Origin: JBPOHE01 sp052035915
GTDB taxonomy: Bacteria > Pseudomonadota > Gammaproteobacteria > Chromatiales > Chromatiaceae
Direction of reading: 5' to 3'
DNA length: 54,932 bases
Assembly (NCBI GenBank): GCA_052035915.1
Contig: JBPOHE010000074.1
Coordinates: forward strand, 1-54,932
The notes under the pieces are model-generated. The model searched no databases. It saw only the letters and a program-made list of their open reading frames with translations, and was not told the origin of the DNA. Of the stretch, positions 18,215 to 25,683 are shown one piece after another. The position numbers and the translations under genes were made by a program. Within the stretch, counting starts at the first letter, position 1. Each line of letters opens with the position of its first letter.

Positions 18215-18565
18215 CTAGGCGGCGGGTACCCAGTTGGGCCGTTCGGGGGCCTCGGGAACTATCGAGGGTAAGGTGTCAGGCGGATCGGTGGTCTTGATCG
18301 ATTCAGGGAAGGAGGCGGCAACCAATTGGACTGACACTAGGGCGGCTTGGCAGCCAAGATGACAAACACTGCAATCGGTATGCAACTGGAAAGGGGCTTT
18401 CCCGGCACCATCTTTACGATCCGCTTTTCCCTGATGTTGGTGGGAGTGGTGACCGAAATGGTATGTACTTCGATCATTTTCATGCTGGCAATACGATGCC
18501 GCCACCGCCCACGAGAAGTACAGCGGCAATGCGGATAACAAGAGGATAATGAGGAACCTTTTCAT
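18215..18565 (-). CDS. czcI: CzcI-like periplasmic metal-resistance protein
   Basis: The 116-residue product has a signal peptide (MKRFLIILLLSALPLYFSWAVA) followed by SYCQHENDRSTYHFGHHSHQHQ and, later, CSVCHLGC. The SYCQHE start and the HFGHH-x-HQHQ cluster are typical of CzcI proteins found at the head of czcCBA operons. These small His/Cys-rich proteins are associated with regulation or periplasmic handling of zinc, cobalt and cadmium. Position as first gene of the minus-strand efflux unit supports the call. No czcD, czcR or czcS is in the window. Confidence 0.85.
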   Translation of the reverse strand: MKRFLIILLLSALPLYFSWAVAASYCQHENDRSTYHFGHHSHQHQGKADRKDGAGKAPFQLHTDCSVCHLGCQAALVSVQLVAASFPESIKTTDPPDTLPSIVPEAPERPNWVPAA

Positions 18566-18766
18566 CTCTTCCTGGGAGTGTAGCTATTTCCGGTTTTACG
18601 AGCAAGGCATAGCTCCAGGTTCCATCGTCACTGTGGAACCGCCTTTTCGGGATAACTTTGGTGGCCTGCGGGACCTTCCCGATGTCGATCGGGCGGTCCC
18701 CCCTCCGGTTCATGACGTCGCCGTGACCATGGTCTGGTCAGGGCTTCTCTGGTAGGTTCTTCGATC

Positions 18767-19465
18767 ATGACCGAACTGATCATCCCCTGCTGGCGGACCT
18801 GTTACCGCCCCCCTGCCCTGGGGGAGGGCGGGATCCACATCTGGAGATTCCCGAGACGACCCGCCATGGCGCCGTCGGCGAGGACGCTCCGTCTCTTCAG
18901 CGAGGAGGAGAGGGCACGGGCCGGTCGGTTTCTCCGCCCGGCAGATCAACAGGCCTACATCCATTGCCGGGGGATGCTGCGCCGGATTCTGGGGCTGTAC
19001 CTCGGGATACCAGGTTCCGCCCTCAACCTGGACTACGGCCCGGCAGGTAAACCAGGCTTGTACCGCGAGGGTGCGGACTTCGAGTTCAATCTCAGCCATG
19101 CCGGGGACTTCGCGCTTCTCGGTGTCAGTCGCCGGATTCCCCTGGGGATCGACCTCGAACCGCTGAAACCCCGCAGCCATCTGCTCGATCTGGCCCAGCG
19201 GGTGTTCGATACGGATACCTACTCCAGGCTCAGCCGACTTCCCCCCAGACGGCGGCTACTCCCTTTTTATCTGGCCTGGACGGGCCTCGAAGCCCGGGTC
19301 AAAGCTGGAGGCGAAAGCTTGTTCACCGGCTTGGGAGAAACCAAAGGGTCATCCTACACAGTGGTCAACTGGCTTCCTGCCCTGGGATATTGCGCCGCCC
19401 TCGCCTATCCCCCCTGCCGAGAGGCCGTTCAGCTAACATTTCTTACCTCGCCCCTGAGCCTCTAG
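18767..19465 (+). CDS. 4'-phosphopantetheinyl transferase, Sfp/AcpT type
   Basis: The 232-residue protein transfers phosphopantetheine from CoA to carrier proteins. Visible motifs: SEEERARAGRFL (PPTase P1 region), KPGLYREGADFEFNLSHAG (the FNLSH motif), GIDLEPLK with the magnesium-binding D and E, and WTGLEARVKAGGESL in the third motif. In the third motif the usual W-x-x-K-E is W-T-G-L-E: the glutamate is kept but the lysine is Leu. No acyl-carrier, polyketide or peptide synthetase gene is nearby, so it may serve fatty-acid ACP or distant clusters. It lies divergent from czcI across 201 bases without clear content. Confidence 0.85.
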   Translation: MTELIIPCWRTCYRPPALGEGGIHIWRFPRRPAMAPSARTLRLFSEEERARAGRFLRPADQQAYIHCRGMLRRILGLYLGIPGSALNLDYGPAGKPGLYREGADFEFNLSHAGDFALLGVSRRIPLGIDLEPLKPRSHLLDLAQRVFDTDTYSRLSRLPPRRRLLPFYLAWTGLEARVKAGGESLFTGLGETKGSSYTVVNWLPALGYCAALAYPPCREAVQLTFLTSPLSL

Positions 19466-19515
19466 ACCGGCAACAGCCTCAGAGCTGTTTGGAAAGTCTC
19501 GTTACAGCCTCTGCG

Positions 19516-19637
19516 CCTCGGGGCCAAGGTCTGTGCCTGTGATTATCGTTCTCTCGAAGAGAACAATAAAGGCTTTGTTTCTTTATTTGTTGCTAACGAT
19601 AGAACGGAAATCGGGCCTTTTCGCTCGATGCCCGGGA
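19516..19637 (-). repeat. GTTCTC double-palindrome element, copy 2 (degenerate)
   Basis: Inner palindromes are at 19548-19564 (GTTCTC-TCGAA-GAGAAC) and 19589-19605 (decayed: GTTGCT-AACGA-TAGAAC), 41 bp start to start. The right end reads CCCGGGA (19631-19637), the left end CCTCGGGGCC. The right arm, reverse-complemented, matches the left arm of copy 6, so the copy is inverted. It lies between convergent genes and is bracketed by a further inverted repeat, GCTGTTTGGAAA at 19486-19497 and TTTCCAAACAGC at 19646-19657, which could form a larger hairpin. Confidence 0.75.
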
Positions 19638-19660
19638 GGCAAGAGTTTCCAAACAGCTTC

Positions 19661-20851
19661 TCAGCGATCAGGCTCTCTCGGCGCGGTTTCGATAAAACGG
19701 TGCAGGCGCTCCACCCCTTCCTGGAGCCTGTCGATGGAGGTGGTATAGGCGAAACGCAGGAAATGCTCGGCCCGATGGGCGCCGAAATCCCGCCCGGGGG
19801 TGACCGCCACCCCCGTCTTGAACAGGAGTCGTTCGGCGAAATCCGCGCTATCGGCGGTCAGGCGGCTGGCATCGGCGTAGAGATAGAAGGCCCCCTCGGG
19901 TGTCACCGGCAGTGCAAATCCTAGCTCCCGCAGGGCCGGTAGCAGAAAGTCCCGGCGTTTTTGGAAGGCCAGCCGACGTTGTTCGAGGATCTCCCGAGTC
20001 TCAGGGGTAAAGGCGGCCAAGGCGGCATGCTGGGCGATGGTGGGAGGAGCTAAAAAGACATTCTGCGCCAGCCGGTCGATGGCTTCGACGAAGGCTTCCG
20101 GGGCGACGATCCAACCCAAGCGCCAGCCGGTCATGCCTTGATATTTGGAAAAGCTATTGATGACAAAGAGATCATCGCCCAGGCTGAGGGCGGTGACAGG
20201 GACCCGTCCGTACACCAGCCCTTGATAGATCTCATCGACAATGAGCACCCCTCCCCGAGCCCGCACCTCCTGGTGGATGGCACGCAACTCCCCCTCAGGG
20301 ATCAGTGTGCCGGTGGGATTGGCCGGCGAGGCCAGGATCACCCCCCGGACCCCGGGCCGCCAGTATGAGCGCACCAAAGCGGCATCGAGTTGGTAGGCGG
20401 TCGCCTCGCCGACGGGAACCAGGAGGGGCTCGGCGCCGAGCAGACTGAGGAAGTGACGGTTGCAGGGATAGCCGGGATCGGCGATCAGCACCAGATCGCC
20501 CGGATTCAGGGTCACGCCTACCGCCAGCAGCAGCGCCCCCGAGGCCCCCGGGGTAAGAATGACGCGGTGGGGATCCAGCTCTAGGCCGAAGGCCGAACGG
20601 TACTGCTCGGCGATGGCGAGACGCAACTCGGGCAAGCCGGTAGCCGGGGTGTAATGGGTATGGCCGGCGGCCAGGGCCTGTTGCCCAGCATGGACTATAG
20701 GCGCTGGGGTGACAAAGTCCGGCTCGCCGATTTCCATGTGGATGATGGACCGTCCCTGAGCCTCCAGGGCCCTGGCCTTGGCCAAGAGTTCCATGACATA
20801 AAAAGGGGCGATCCGGCCCATCCGCTGGGACAGGCTTGGAGGGAGAGTCAT
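19661..20851 (-). CDS. PLP-dependent aminotransferase, class I (aspartate aminotransferase-like)
   Basis: From MTLPPSLSQRMGRIAPFYVM the product has 396 residues, normal for fold-type I aminotransferases. Landmarks: HMEIGEPDF and HYTPATGLPELRLAIA near the N-terminus, SPANPTGTLIP, the cofactor aspartate in IVDEIYQGLVY, and the Schiff-base lysine in INSFSKYQGMTGWRLGW. A C-terminal LRFAYTTS provides the substrate-binding arginine. Substrate specificity cannot be read; alanine, aspartate or aromatic amino acids are possible. The start overlaps the HAD phosphatase stop by four bases (ATGA), so the two are coupled. The C-terminal end lies close to repeat copy 2. Confidence 0.9.
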   Translation of the reverse strand: MTLPPSLSQRMGRIAPFYVMELLAKARALEAQGRSIIHMEIGEPDFVTPAPIVHAGQQALAAGHTHYTPATGLPELRLAIAEQYRSAFGLELDPHRVILTPGASGALLLAVGVTLNPGDLVLIADPGYPCNRHFLSLLGAEPLLVPVGEATAYQLDAALVRSYWRPGVRGVILASPANPTGTLIPEGELRAIHQEVRARGGVLIVDEIYQGLVYGRVPVTALSLGDDLFVINSFSKYQGMTGWRLGWIVAPEAFVEAIDRLAQNVFLAPPTIAQHAALAAFTPETREILEQRRLAFQKRRDFLLPALRELGFALPVTPEGAFYLYADASRLTADSADFAERLLFKTGVAVTPGRDFGAHRAEHFLRFAYTTSIDRLQEGVERLHRFIETAPREPDR

Positions 20852-21645
20852 GCGGGTACTTTCCTGCTCTCCGCATGCAAGACATGCAGGTGTCGTAGTT
20901 CGGCTACCCCGAGTAACCCGCCGCCCCAGGGAAGGCGACCTTGGAAAACGTGGCACGGACGTCCCAGCTCGCCAAGGTGATCGAGTACCAGGGCGGCGCC
21001 GGAAAAATCCTGCTTTTGGGTGAACTCATTCCAGGTGATGACCGCTGTACCTATCCCCGCCCCCAGCGCCGCCAACAACCCCTGACGGGAATCCTCGATG
21101 GCGACGCACTCCTCCGGGGTCAACCGCAGCCGCTCCAGGGTCCAGAGATAGATATCCGGCTGGGGTTTCTTGCGCGCCACCACATCCCCGGCGCCGATGA
21201 CCTGGAACCAGTGCCGACCCGGAGCCGGCAACAGATCATCAAGCAACCTGGTGACCACATTCAGACTACTGGTAGTGGCGATAGCCAGGGTCAGACCGGA
21301 CGCTCTGGCCTCCCGCAGCAAACGCCCGACTCCTGGCCGCAAGCTCAAGACCCCGGCCTCCACGCACTGGGAGTAGAGCCTTGATTTCTCCTCATGCAGT
21401 CCAGCAATGAAGGTCCGCAACGCCTCTCCCCCAGGGGGACGGAAACCTGGTTCCCTGGTGGTGATGAAATACTCCAGGCGTTCCTTGCCACCGGTAACCT
21501 CCAAGAGTTCCGCATAGAGTTCCGCTGACCACTCCCAATCCAAACCGGCGCGGCGGAAGGCCAGATTAAAGGCCTGACGATGCGCAGGCTCGGTCTCGGC
21601 CAGGGTGCCGTCGACATCGAAGATGATGGCCCGCAAGTCGCTCAT
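20848..21645 (-). CDS. HAD hydrolase, CbbY/Gph-like phosphatase
   Basis: The 265-residue protein has the HAD motifs: I IIFDVDGTLAETE, II ATTSS, III with K in ARKKPQPDIY and IV AIEDSRQGLLAA. The cap insert of about 80 residues between motifs I and II is the C1 type seen in phosphoglycolate phosphatase, beta-phosphoglucomutase and CbbY (xylulose bisphosphatase), and the DVDGTLAETE-x2-H start is typical of CbbY. A short C-terminal extension (LLGVAELRHLHVLHAESRK) is not part of the catalytic fold. It is translationally coupled to the downstream aminotransferase; the metabolic link is unclear. Confidence 0.87.
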   Translation of the reverse strand: MSDLRAIIFDVDGTLAETEPAHRQAFNLAFRRAGLDWEWSAELYAELLEVTGGKERLEYFITTREPGFRPPGGEALRTFIAGLHEEKSRLYSQCVEAGVLSLRPGVGRLLREARASGLTLAIATTSSLNVVTRLLDDLLPAPGRHWFQVIGAGDVVARKKPQPDIYLWTLERLRLTPEECVAIEDSRQGLLAALGAGIGTAVITWNEFTQKQDFSGAALVLDHLGELGRPCHVFQGRLPWGGGLLGVAELRHLHVLHAESRKVPA

Positions 21646-21809
21646 GATCGCCCCCGAACCGCCCCGCCAGCAAAGAATCGGGCGGTTCCGCGGGCACGAT
21701 CAACGCCCCCCGGAACAGGGTCGCGGCTGTCTGGATGTCGGGTTGAAGTCATAAATGCATTCTGTTATAGATATTTGGTTTTGCCAGAGCCGGATTGCGG
21801 AGGAGTGAG

Positions 21810-22256
21810 ATGTCCCTAGCAAAGAGTCAGGATAAAGAAAAGGATATCAGTCCTTACAGTTTCACGCCCTACCAGTCTGCGGCCGGTGAGGAATACATGT
21901 CCCCCCGCCAGGAAGAGCATTTTGTCGCTATCCTCAAGGCTTGGAAACGCGAACTGATGGAGGAAGTGGACAGGACCGTGCACCACATGCAGGATGAAGC
22001 CGCCAATTTCCCCGATCCTAATGACCGCGCCAGTCAGGAGTCCGAGTTCAGCCTGGAATTGCGGGCGCGTGATCGGGAAAGGAAACTGATCAAGAAGATC
22101 AACGAGACCCTCAAAAAGATCGAGTCCCATGAGTATGGCTATTGCGAGGTCTGTGGTGAAGAGATCGGCGTTCGCCGACTGGAAGCCCGACCCACGGCCA
22201 CCATGTGTATCGACTGCAAGACGATTGACGAGCTCCGCGAAAAGCAACAGGGTTGA
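21810..22256 (+). CDS. dksA: RNA polymerase-binding transcription factor DksA
   Basis: The 148-residue protein matches DksA in length and plan: N-terminal helix (SPRQEEHFVAILKAWKREL), a coiled coil with the tip DPNDRAS whose acidic residues act in the RNA polymerase secondary channel, and a zinc finger CEVC-x17-CIDC. With ppGpp it represses stable-RNA promoters and activates amino-acid promoters. GGAGGAG stands directly upstream of the ATG at 21810, which decides the start over an upstream ATG at 21795. A stem-loop follows the stop. Confidence 0.95.
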   Translation: MSLAKSQDKEKDISPYSFTPYQSAAGEEYMSPRQEEHFVAILKAWKRELMEEVDRTVHHMQDEAANFPDPNDRASQESEFSLELRARDRERKLIKKINETLKKIESHEYGYCEVCGEEIGVRRLEARPTATMCIDCKTIDELREKQQG

Positions 22257-22274
22257 TCTCACCCCCCTTCCCCC

Positions 22275-22297
22275 ATAAGCCGGCCTTGCCGGCTTAT
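22275..22297 (+). terminator. Stem-loop after dksA
   Basis: ATAAGCCGGC pairs perfectly with GCCGGCTTAT around a CTT loop, 18 bases after the dksA stop. Only a short T-rich tail follows, so termination may be partial. Confidence 0.65.
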
Positions 22298-22373
22298 TCA
22301 CTATACCGCCACCAGGCACCCCAGCGTCCCGGGGATGAGACCGGACAGACATCCATTTTCCGAATGCAATTTT

Positions 22374-22402
22374 TTGACGGGTTTTCAGTATTCGGCTAGC
22401 TT
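22374..22402 (+). promoter_or_regulatory. Possible sigma-70 promoter for the TerB-like pair
   Basis: TTGACG is followed after 17 bases by TAGCTT. The -35 box is good (5 of 6) and the -10 is poor (3 of 6). It lies about 140 bases before the first TerB-like gene in a 287-base gap after dksA. Confidence 0.3.
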
Positions 22403-22543
22403 GTATTCAGGTTTCCATTTATGTTGGTTTGGGCGGATGAAGATCAGAATCTGACGTGGAAACTCATCAACCTCAGGTTTTGAAGACCGCGCACCAGCCA
22501 GCCATTCTTCATCAATCACTACCACTATCAGGGAGATACGACC

Positions 22544-23002
22544 ATGTCTTTATTCGACAATTTCGGTAATTCCCAAAGCACCGAGTCACCCGGGGCATCG
22601 AAACGATCCCAGTTCATCAACTTTGTCAAATTACACACCTACGCCGACGGTTATATCGATCAAAAGGAGGAACGCAAGATCCTGGAATATGCCATCGGCA
22701 TCGGGGTCGCCTTGGAAGAGGCCCTGGCGGTATTGCGAGACTTAGCCATGCAGCAGGGTTGGGTGCTGGAACGGGATGCGGAGAACCGGGCCAAGGACGT
22801 GCTGGCCCAATTCGCCACCAGCGGCGGCGTGGTGGACAAGAAGGAGTTCGAGGATGCGGTCACCATGTTCCGCACCGCCTGTAAGAACAAAATCAATGAT
22901 CCCGAGGCCCGCCGCCGCTTGAAACAGATGATGCTGGACAATGGCTGGAAGGCCAAGGAGGGCGGGCTCTTCGGGAGCAAGTGGTTCTCCCAGATCGGTT
23001 AA
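22544..23002 (+). CDS. TerB-like cytoplasmic protein, first of a pair
   Basis: The 152-residue soluble protein has no signal or membrane segment. The core FVKLHTYADGYIDQKEERKIL resembles the TerB/DjlA signature in which an ADG-x-ID-x-x-E segment starts a helical bundle with a possible acidic metal site. The first seven residues (MSLFDNF) echo the next gene (MGLFDMF), which suggests that the two are related or act together. GGGAG lies upstream of the ATG. TerB domains occur in stress, tellurite and phage-defence contexts, but no other ter genes are near, so no function is assigned. Confidence 0.7.
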   Translation: MSLFDNFGNSQSTESPGASKRSQFINFVKLHTYADGYIDQKEERKILEYAIGIGVALEEALAVLRDLAMQQGWVLERDAENRAKDVLAQFATSGGVVDKKEFEDAVTMFRTACKNKINDPEARRRLKQMMLDNGWKAKEGGLFGSKWFSQIG

Positions 23003-23041
23003 CCCGTACCCCCGCGCAAAGCTACCAACCGGAGAAGATCC

Positions 23042-23554
23042 ATGGGTCTGTTCGATATGTTCAAAAGCGACAGCGGCCAGCAGATGACGCCCCATTTGGC
23101 CTTTGTCACCGCACTCCTGTATATGATGTCGGCTGATGGGGAGATCGACAAAGAAGAGGTGGGACACCTGTTATCCGTGATTGGGGGCGAGGACCAGGCC
23201 AACGGGAGCATCGGGGTGGGTGCCCAGAATCAGGCGTTGTTGGACAACGCCCTGAAATACCGGCGCAAGAATTCCGTCGATACCTTCCTGCGCGAGGCCA
23301 CCCCCTTGCTCAGCGACGCCCAGAAGATGTGTATCCTGGTCAACCTCATCGACTCCTCCCTGAGCGACGGCACCGCCGAACCCGAAGAACAGACTCTGTT
23401 CAACAAGATCCTCCAGGCCTTCAATGTTCCTGAAGAGCGATTCCGGCCCTTCTTCGAGGTGATCGTGCTGAAAAACGACCGTTCCGTCTTCACCCGGGCC
23501 AATCACCCGAAAAACGCCGCCAATTATCAGGTCAAGCTCAGCGGTCTCGGTTGA
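23042..23554 (+). CDS. TerB-family protein, second of a pair
   Basis: The 170-residue protein contains a recognisable TerB-like helical bundle: FVTALLYMMSADGEIDKEEVGHLL near residues 18-42, where M-x-A-DG-x-I-x-x-EE is the family pattern, and a second acidic helix pair near LIDSSLSDGTAEPEEQTLF. The C-terminal 30 residues include FEVIVLKNDRSVF. It starts 39 bases after the previous gene with CGGAGAAG as ribosome site, so both are in one operon. TerB proteins are cytoplasmic or membrane-associated scaffold or metal-binding proteins; the exact role here is unknown. Confidence 0.75.
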   Translation: MGLFDMFKSDSGQQMTPHLAFVTALLYMMSADGEIDKEEVGHLLSVIGGEDQANGSIGVGAQNQALLDNALKYRRKNSVDTFLREATPLLSDAQKMCILVNLIDSSLSDGTAEPEEQTLFNKILQAFNVPEERFRPFFEVIVLKNDRSVFTRANHPKNAANYQVKLSGLG

Positions 23555-23598
23555 TACCGGCTCCGCCGTCTCTCCCAGCCAGATTTCCTATCACATCT

Positions 23599-23631
23599 CC
23601 TCGGTTTTCCCCTTGGCCGGGAAAACCGAGG
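23599..23631. terminator. Bidirectional terminator hairpin
   Basis: A perfect 13-bp stem, CCTCGGTTTTCCC with GGGAAAACCGAGG around a 7-base loop, lies between the convergent TerB-like operon and the cytochrome gene. T and A runs inside the stem suit termination on both strands. Confidence 0.75.
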
Positions 23632-23640
23632 GCTCCAGGG

Positions 23641-24366
23641 CTAGTTCTCGATAGGTGGCGGCGGCAAACGAACGAAGGGACCCAGGTCCTGATTGACCCA
23701 ATTGCTTGGCGCCACCTTTCCCGGCGGCGGACGCAGCCGTGAAACATAATCCAGCACGGCGGTGGTCTCCCGGGCGGTGAATTCATGGATCTGCTGCACC
23801 ATCTCCTTGTCGGCGTTACGCCTCGTGCCGTGTTTGATCAATAGGTACTGGCGCAACAGATAGCGGTAATGCTGACCCTGGACCATGGGCATGTGCTTGG
23901 CGCTGTCGCCCTCGCCATGGTTGCCATGACACTCGGCGCAATACTTGATGTAGAGACGGTGCCCCAGCTTGAGATCGTTCCCCGGCCCCACGTCATTGAC
24001 CGGGGCCATGGGGAGTCCCTCGATATAGGCCGCCACGTCGGCGATATCCTGGAGTTTGAGGATATCCAGCTTGGCAAAGGGAAACATGGTCGGTGCGTTC
24101 CGATTCCGGGCGCGGATATCCGCCAGTTGTTTGATGGTGACGCTGGCGTGCTGGCCGGCAATGTGGGGATAGTAACCGTCTTCGGTTCCCCAGCCTTCCG
24201 GCATGTGACAGGCGGCGCAGATCTGATAGACCTGACGGCCGTTCTCGATGTTCGGTTTCAGGTGGAGAGCCCCCTCGAGTTCCTTCCCCGCGGCCTCCTC
24301 GGATGGTGTCGCGCCAACATCGATTGCGGCAAAAACAACAAGGCAACCAATGAGCCATTTTTTCAT
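23641..24366 (-). CDS. Diheme cytochrome c4-type protein
   Basis: From MKKWLIGCLVVFAAIDVGA the product has 241 residues with a cleavable signal peptide. Two heme-binding motifs, CAACH and CAECH, lie about 100 residues apart, each in its own cytochrome c domain, with methionines downstream (NAPTMFPF, KHMPMVQG) as likely axial ligands. This is the cytochrome c4 plan: a periplasmic electron carrier between the bc1 complex and terminal oxidases or other donors. The ATG at 24366 is the one immediately before the Lys-Lys of the signal. The gene is isolated, with convergent TerB genes downstream and repeat copy 3 upstream. Confidence 0.87.
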   Translation of the reverse strand: MKKWLIGCLVVFAAIDVGATPSEEAAGKELEGALHLKPNIENGRQVYQICAACHMPEGWGTEDGYYPHIAGQHASVTIKQLADIRARNRNAPTMFPFAKLDILKLQDIADVAAYIEGLPMAPVNDVGPGNDLKLGHRLYIKYCAECHGNHGEGDSAKHMPMVQGQHYRYLLRQYLLIKHGTRRNADKEMVQQIHEFTARETTAVLDYVSRLRPPPGKVAPSNWVNQDLGPFVRLPPPPIEN

Positions 24367-24601
24367 ATCTGAACCCCAAGTAGCGGTATGAAATGAGAAA
24401 GTCGTTACCACTAGGTAGCGGCAACAACCTTCAGGCTAGAACATATTTGCTTATTTGCCAAAAACCCGGCCCCCAGGGCCTCGGCCTGGGGTAAGCCGAC
24501 CTATCTTTCTGGGCCTTCGAGCCTTCGAGCGCGGTTGGCGACCCCGAATTTGCCGCCGAGAGAACGGTCCAACAGAAAGGGTATGAAGGCTCTGTGGCTC
24601 C

Positions 24602-24722
24602 GTCCGGGCCTGGCTCGAAAATAGCCGGCGTCTGTTCTTATTTCGAGAACAATAGGCCGCCATAGAAGACATTGTTCTCCGTTAGAGAACAGAAAACCGG
24701 ACCAAAGCGTCCTGGCCCGGAA
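24602..24722 (+). repeat. GTTCTC double-palindrome element, copy 3
   Basis: Ends are GTCCGGGCC (24602-24610) and GGCCCGGAA (24714-24722). Inner palindromes are at 24634-24650 (GTTCTT-ATTTC-GAGAAC) and 24674-24690 (GTTCTC-CGTTA-GAGAAC), 40 bp start to start. About 70 bases on the left (24529-24601) are also similar to the left flank of copy 6, which suggests a longer unit. It lies between the cytochrome gene and a small membrane-protein gene. Confidence 0.88.
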
Positions 24723-25131
24723 GCGCTGAGAGACGGGCGAGTCAGGCGCGATAACTCCCCTCTTTCTCGGTCGAGTTCATAACTCTTTGCAAAGAGGTCT
24801 TCGAGCTCAAGGATCGACGCGGTTCCCCCCGATCAAGTCCTGGGTCGCCACTTCCTCTCCAAGCGAACCAAGCGCCGGGTTCCAAAGGGCGGAAGACCAC
24901 CCCAACCCGCCTCTGCGAGAAAACCTATCAAGAATTGGTATCGGGACCGGCAACCGCCGGTAAAAAAAGAACGCCCGGGCTATGGGAGGATCTTCCCGAC
25001 ATGCGGACTCGAATGGCCGGCAAGATCATCCCATAGCTCATCGGGCGTCGCCCAAAAATCGGCACCTGCCCGGTCAGACCGGGCCTCTGTTTCTTCCTCT
25101 ACCAAGGCTCAAGCGCGATGACGCCTCGGTT
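24723..25131. other. Non-coding stretch after repeat copy 3
   Basis: No convincing gene on either strand. One stem-loop is visible: GCCCGGT (25068-25074) with ACCGGGC (25078-25084), loop CAG, about 50 bases beyond the stop of the small membrane-protein gene. It could end that transcript but has no immediate T run on the minus strand. Confidence 0.5.
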
Positions 25132-25371
25132 TCAACGAGTTCCCCTGGCTGTCCCGGTGAGGCTTTCCCAAGCCCCCCACCAGCGGGAGTATTGGGTCAA
25201 TTGCTGCTCACGCGGTTGGGTAACCTTCATCCTCCAGATGAAATACAGGAGGGCGATGACGGGGAACAGCATTCCGACCACCAGGGGATTACTCTGCATG
25301 ACGGCGATCACTCCAAAGACCGTCACGCTAGCCAGGATCCAATATTTGAAGGCGTGGAAAAAGAAGGACAT
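25132..25371 (-). CDS. Small two-helix membrane protein, unknown function
   Basis: The 79-residue product starts MSFFFHAFKYWILASVTVFG and has two hydrophobic segments (about residues 9-26 and 30-47), then a basic, Trp-containing cytoplasmic or periplasmic tail (RMKVTQPREQQLTQ). AGGAG lies 9 bases before the ATG, which makes it a likely real gene despite its size. I do not recognise the family. It is downstream of the two-component pair on the same strand but separated from it by 312 bases. Confidence 0.6.
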   Translation of the reverse strand: MSFFFHAFKYWILASVTVFGVIAVMQSNPLVVGMLFPVIALLYFIWRMKVTQPREQQLTQYSRWWGAWESLTGTARGTR

Positions 25372-25683
25372 GATGATCTTCTCCTATAGCTCTCGGGAAA
25401 AAATTCGTTTCGGGTTTGCCGGGGTCGCCCTGGATACTCAGAGATTGGGCTGACTATCTCCCGGCGTGTCGATTTCTTTATAAGCAGTATTCAGGCCAAT
25501 TTTTTAACCAACATAATCCCGTTGATTATCAGTGCCTTGAAGATCTTGACCGGAAAGGGGCCAAAAACTGGGGGGATGTGCAGAATTGCGTCGAAGACTC
25601 CGACAAGATCCGGAAGTCTTGAGCAAGCCACTGTTTGATAAAAACTTTTCTGGGTGTGCAAAAACGTCTGCCGGTGCGGATTG
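25372..25683. other. Gap between response-regulator gene and small membrane-protein gene
   Basis: No gene, RNA or clear repeat seen in 312 bases. The stretch just after the regulator stop (25490-25660) is somewhat AT-rich and could hold the small gene's promoter; no box pair is convincing. Confidence 0.4.
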
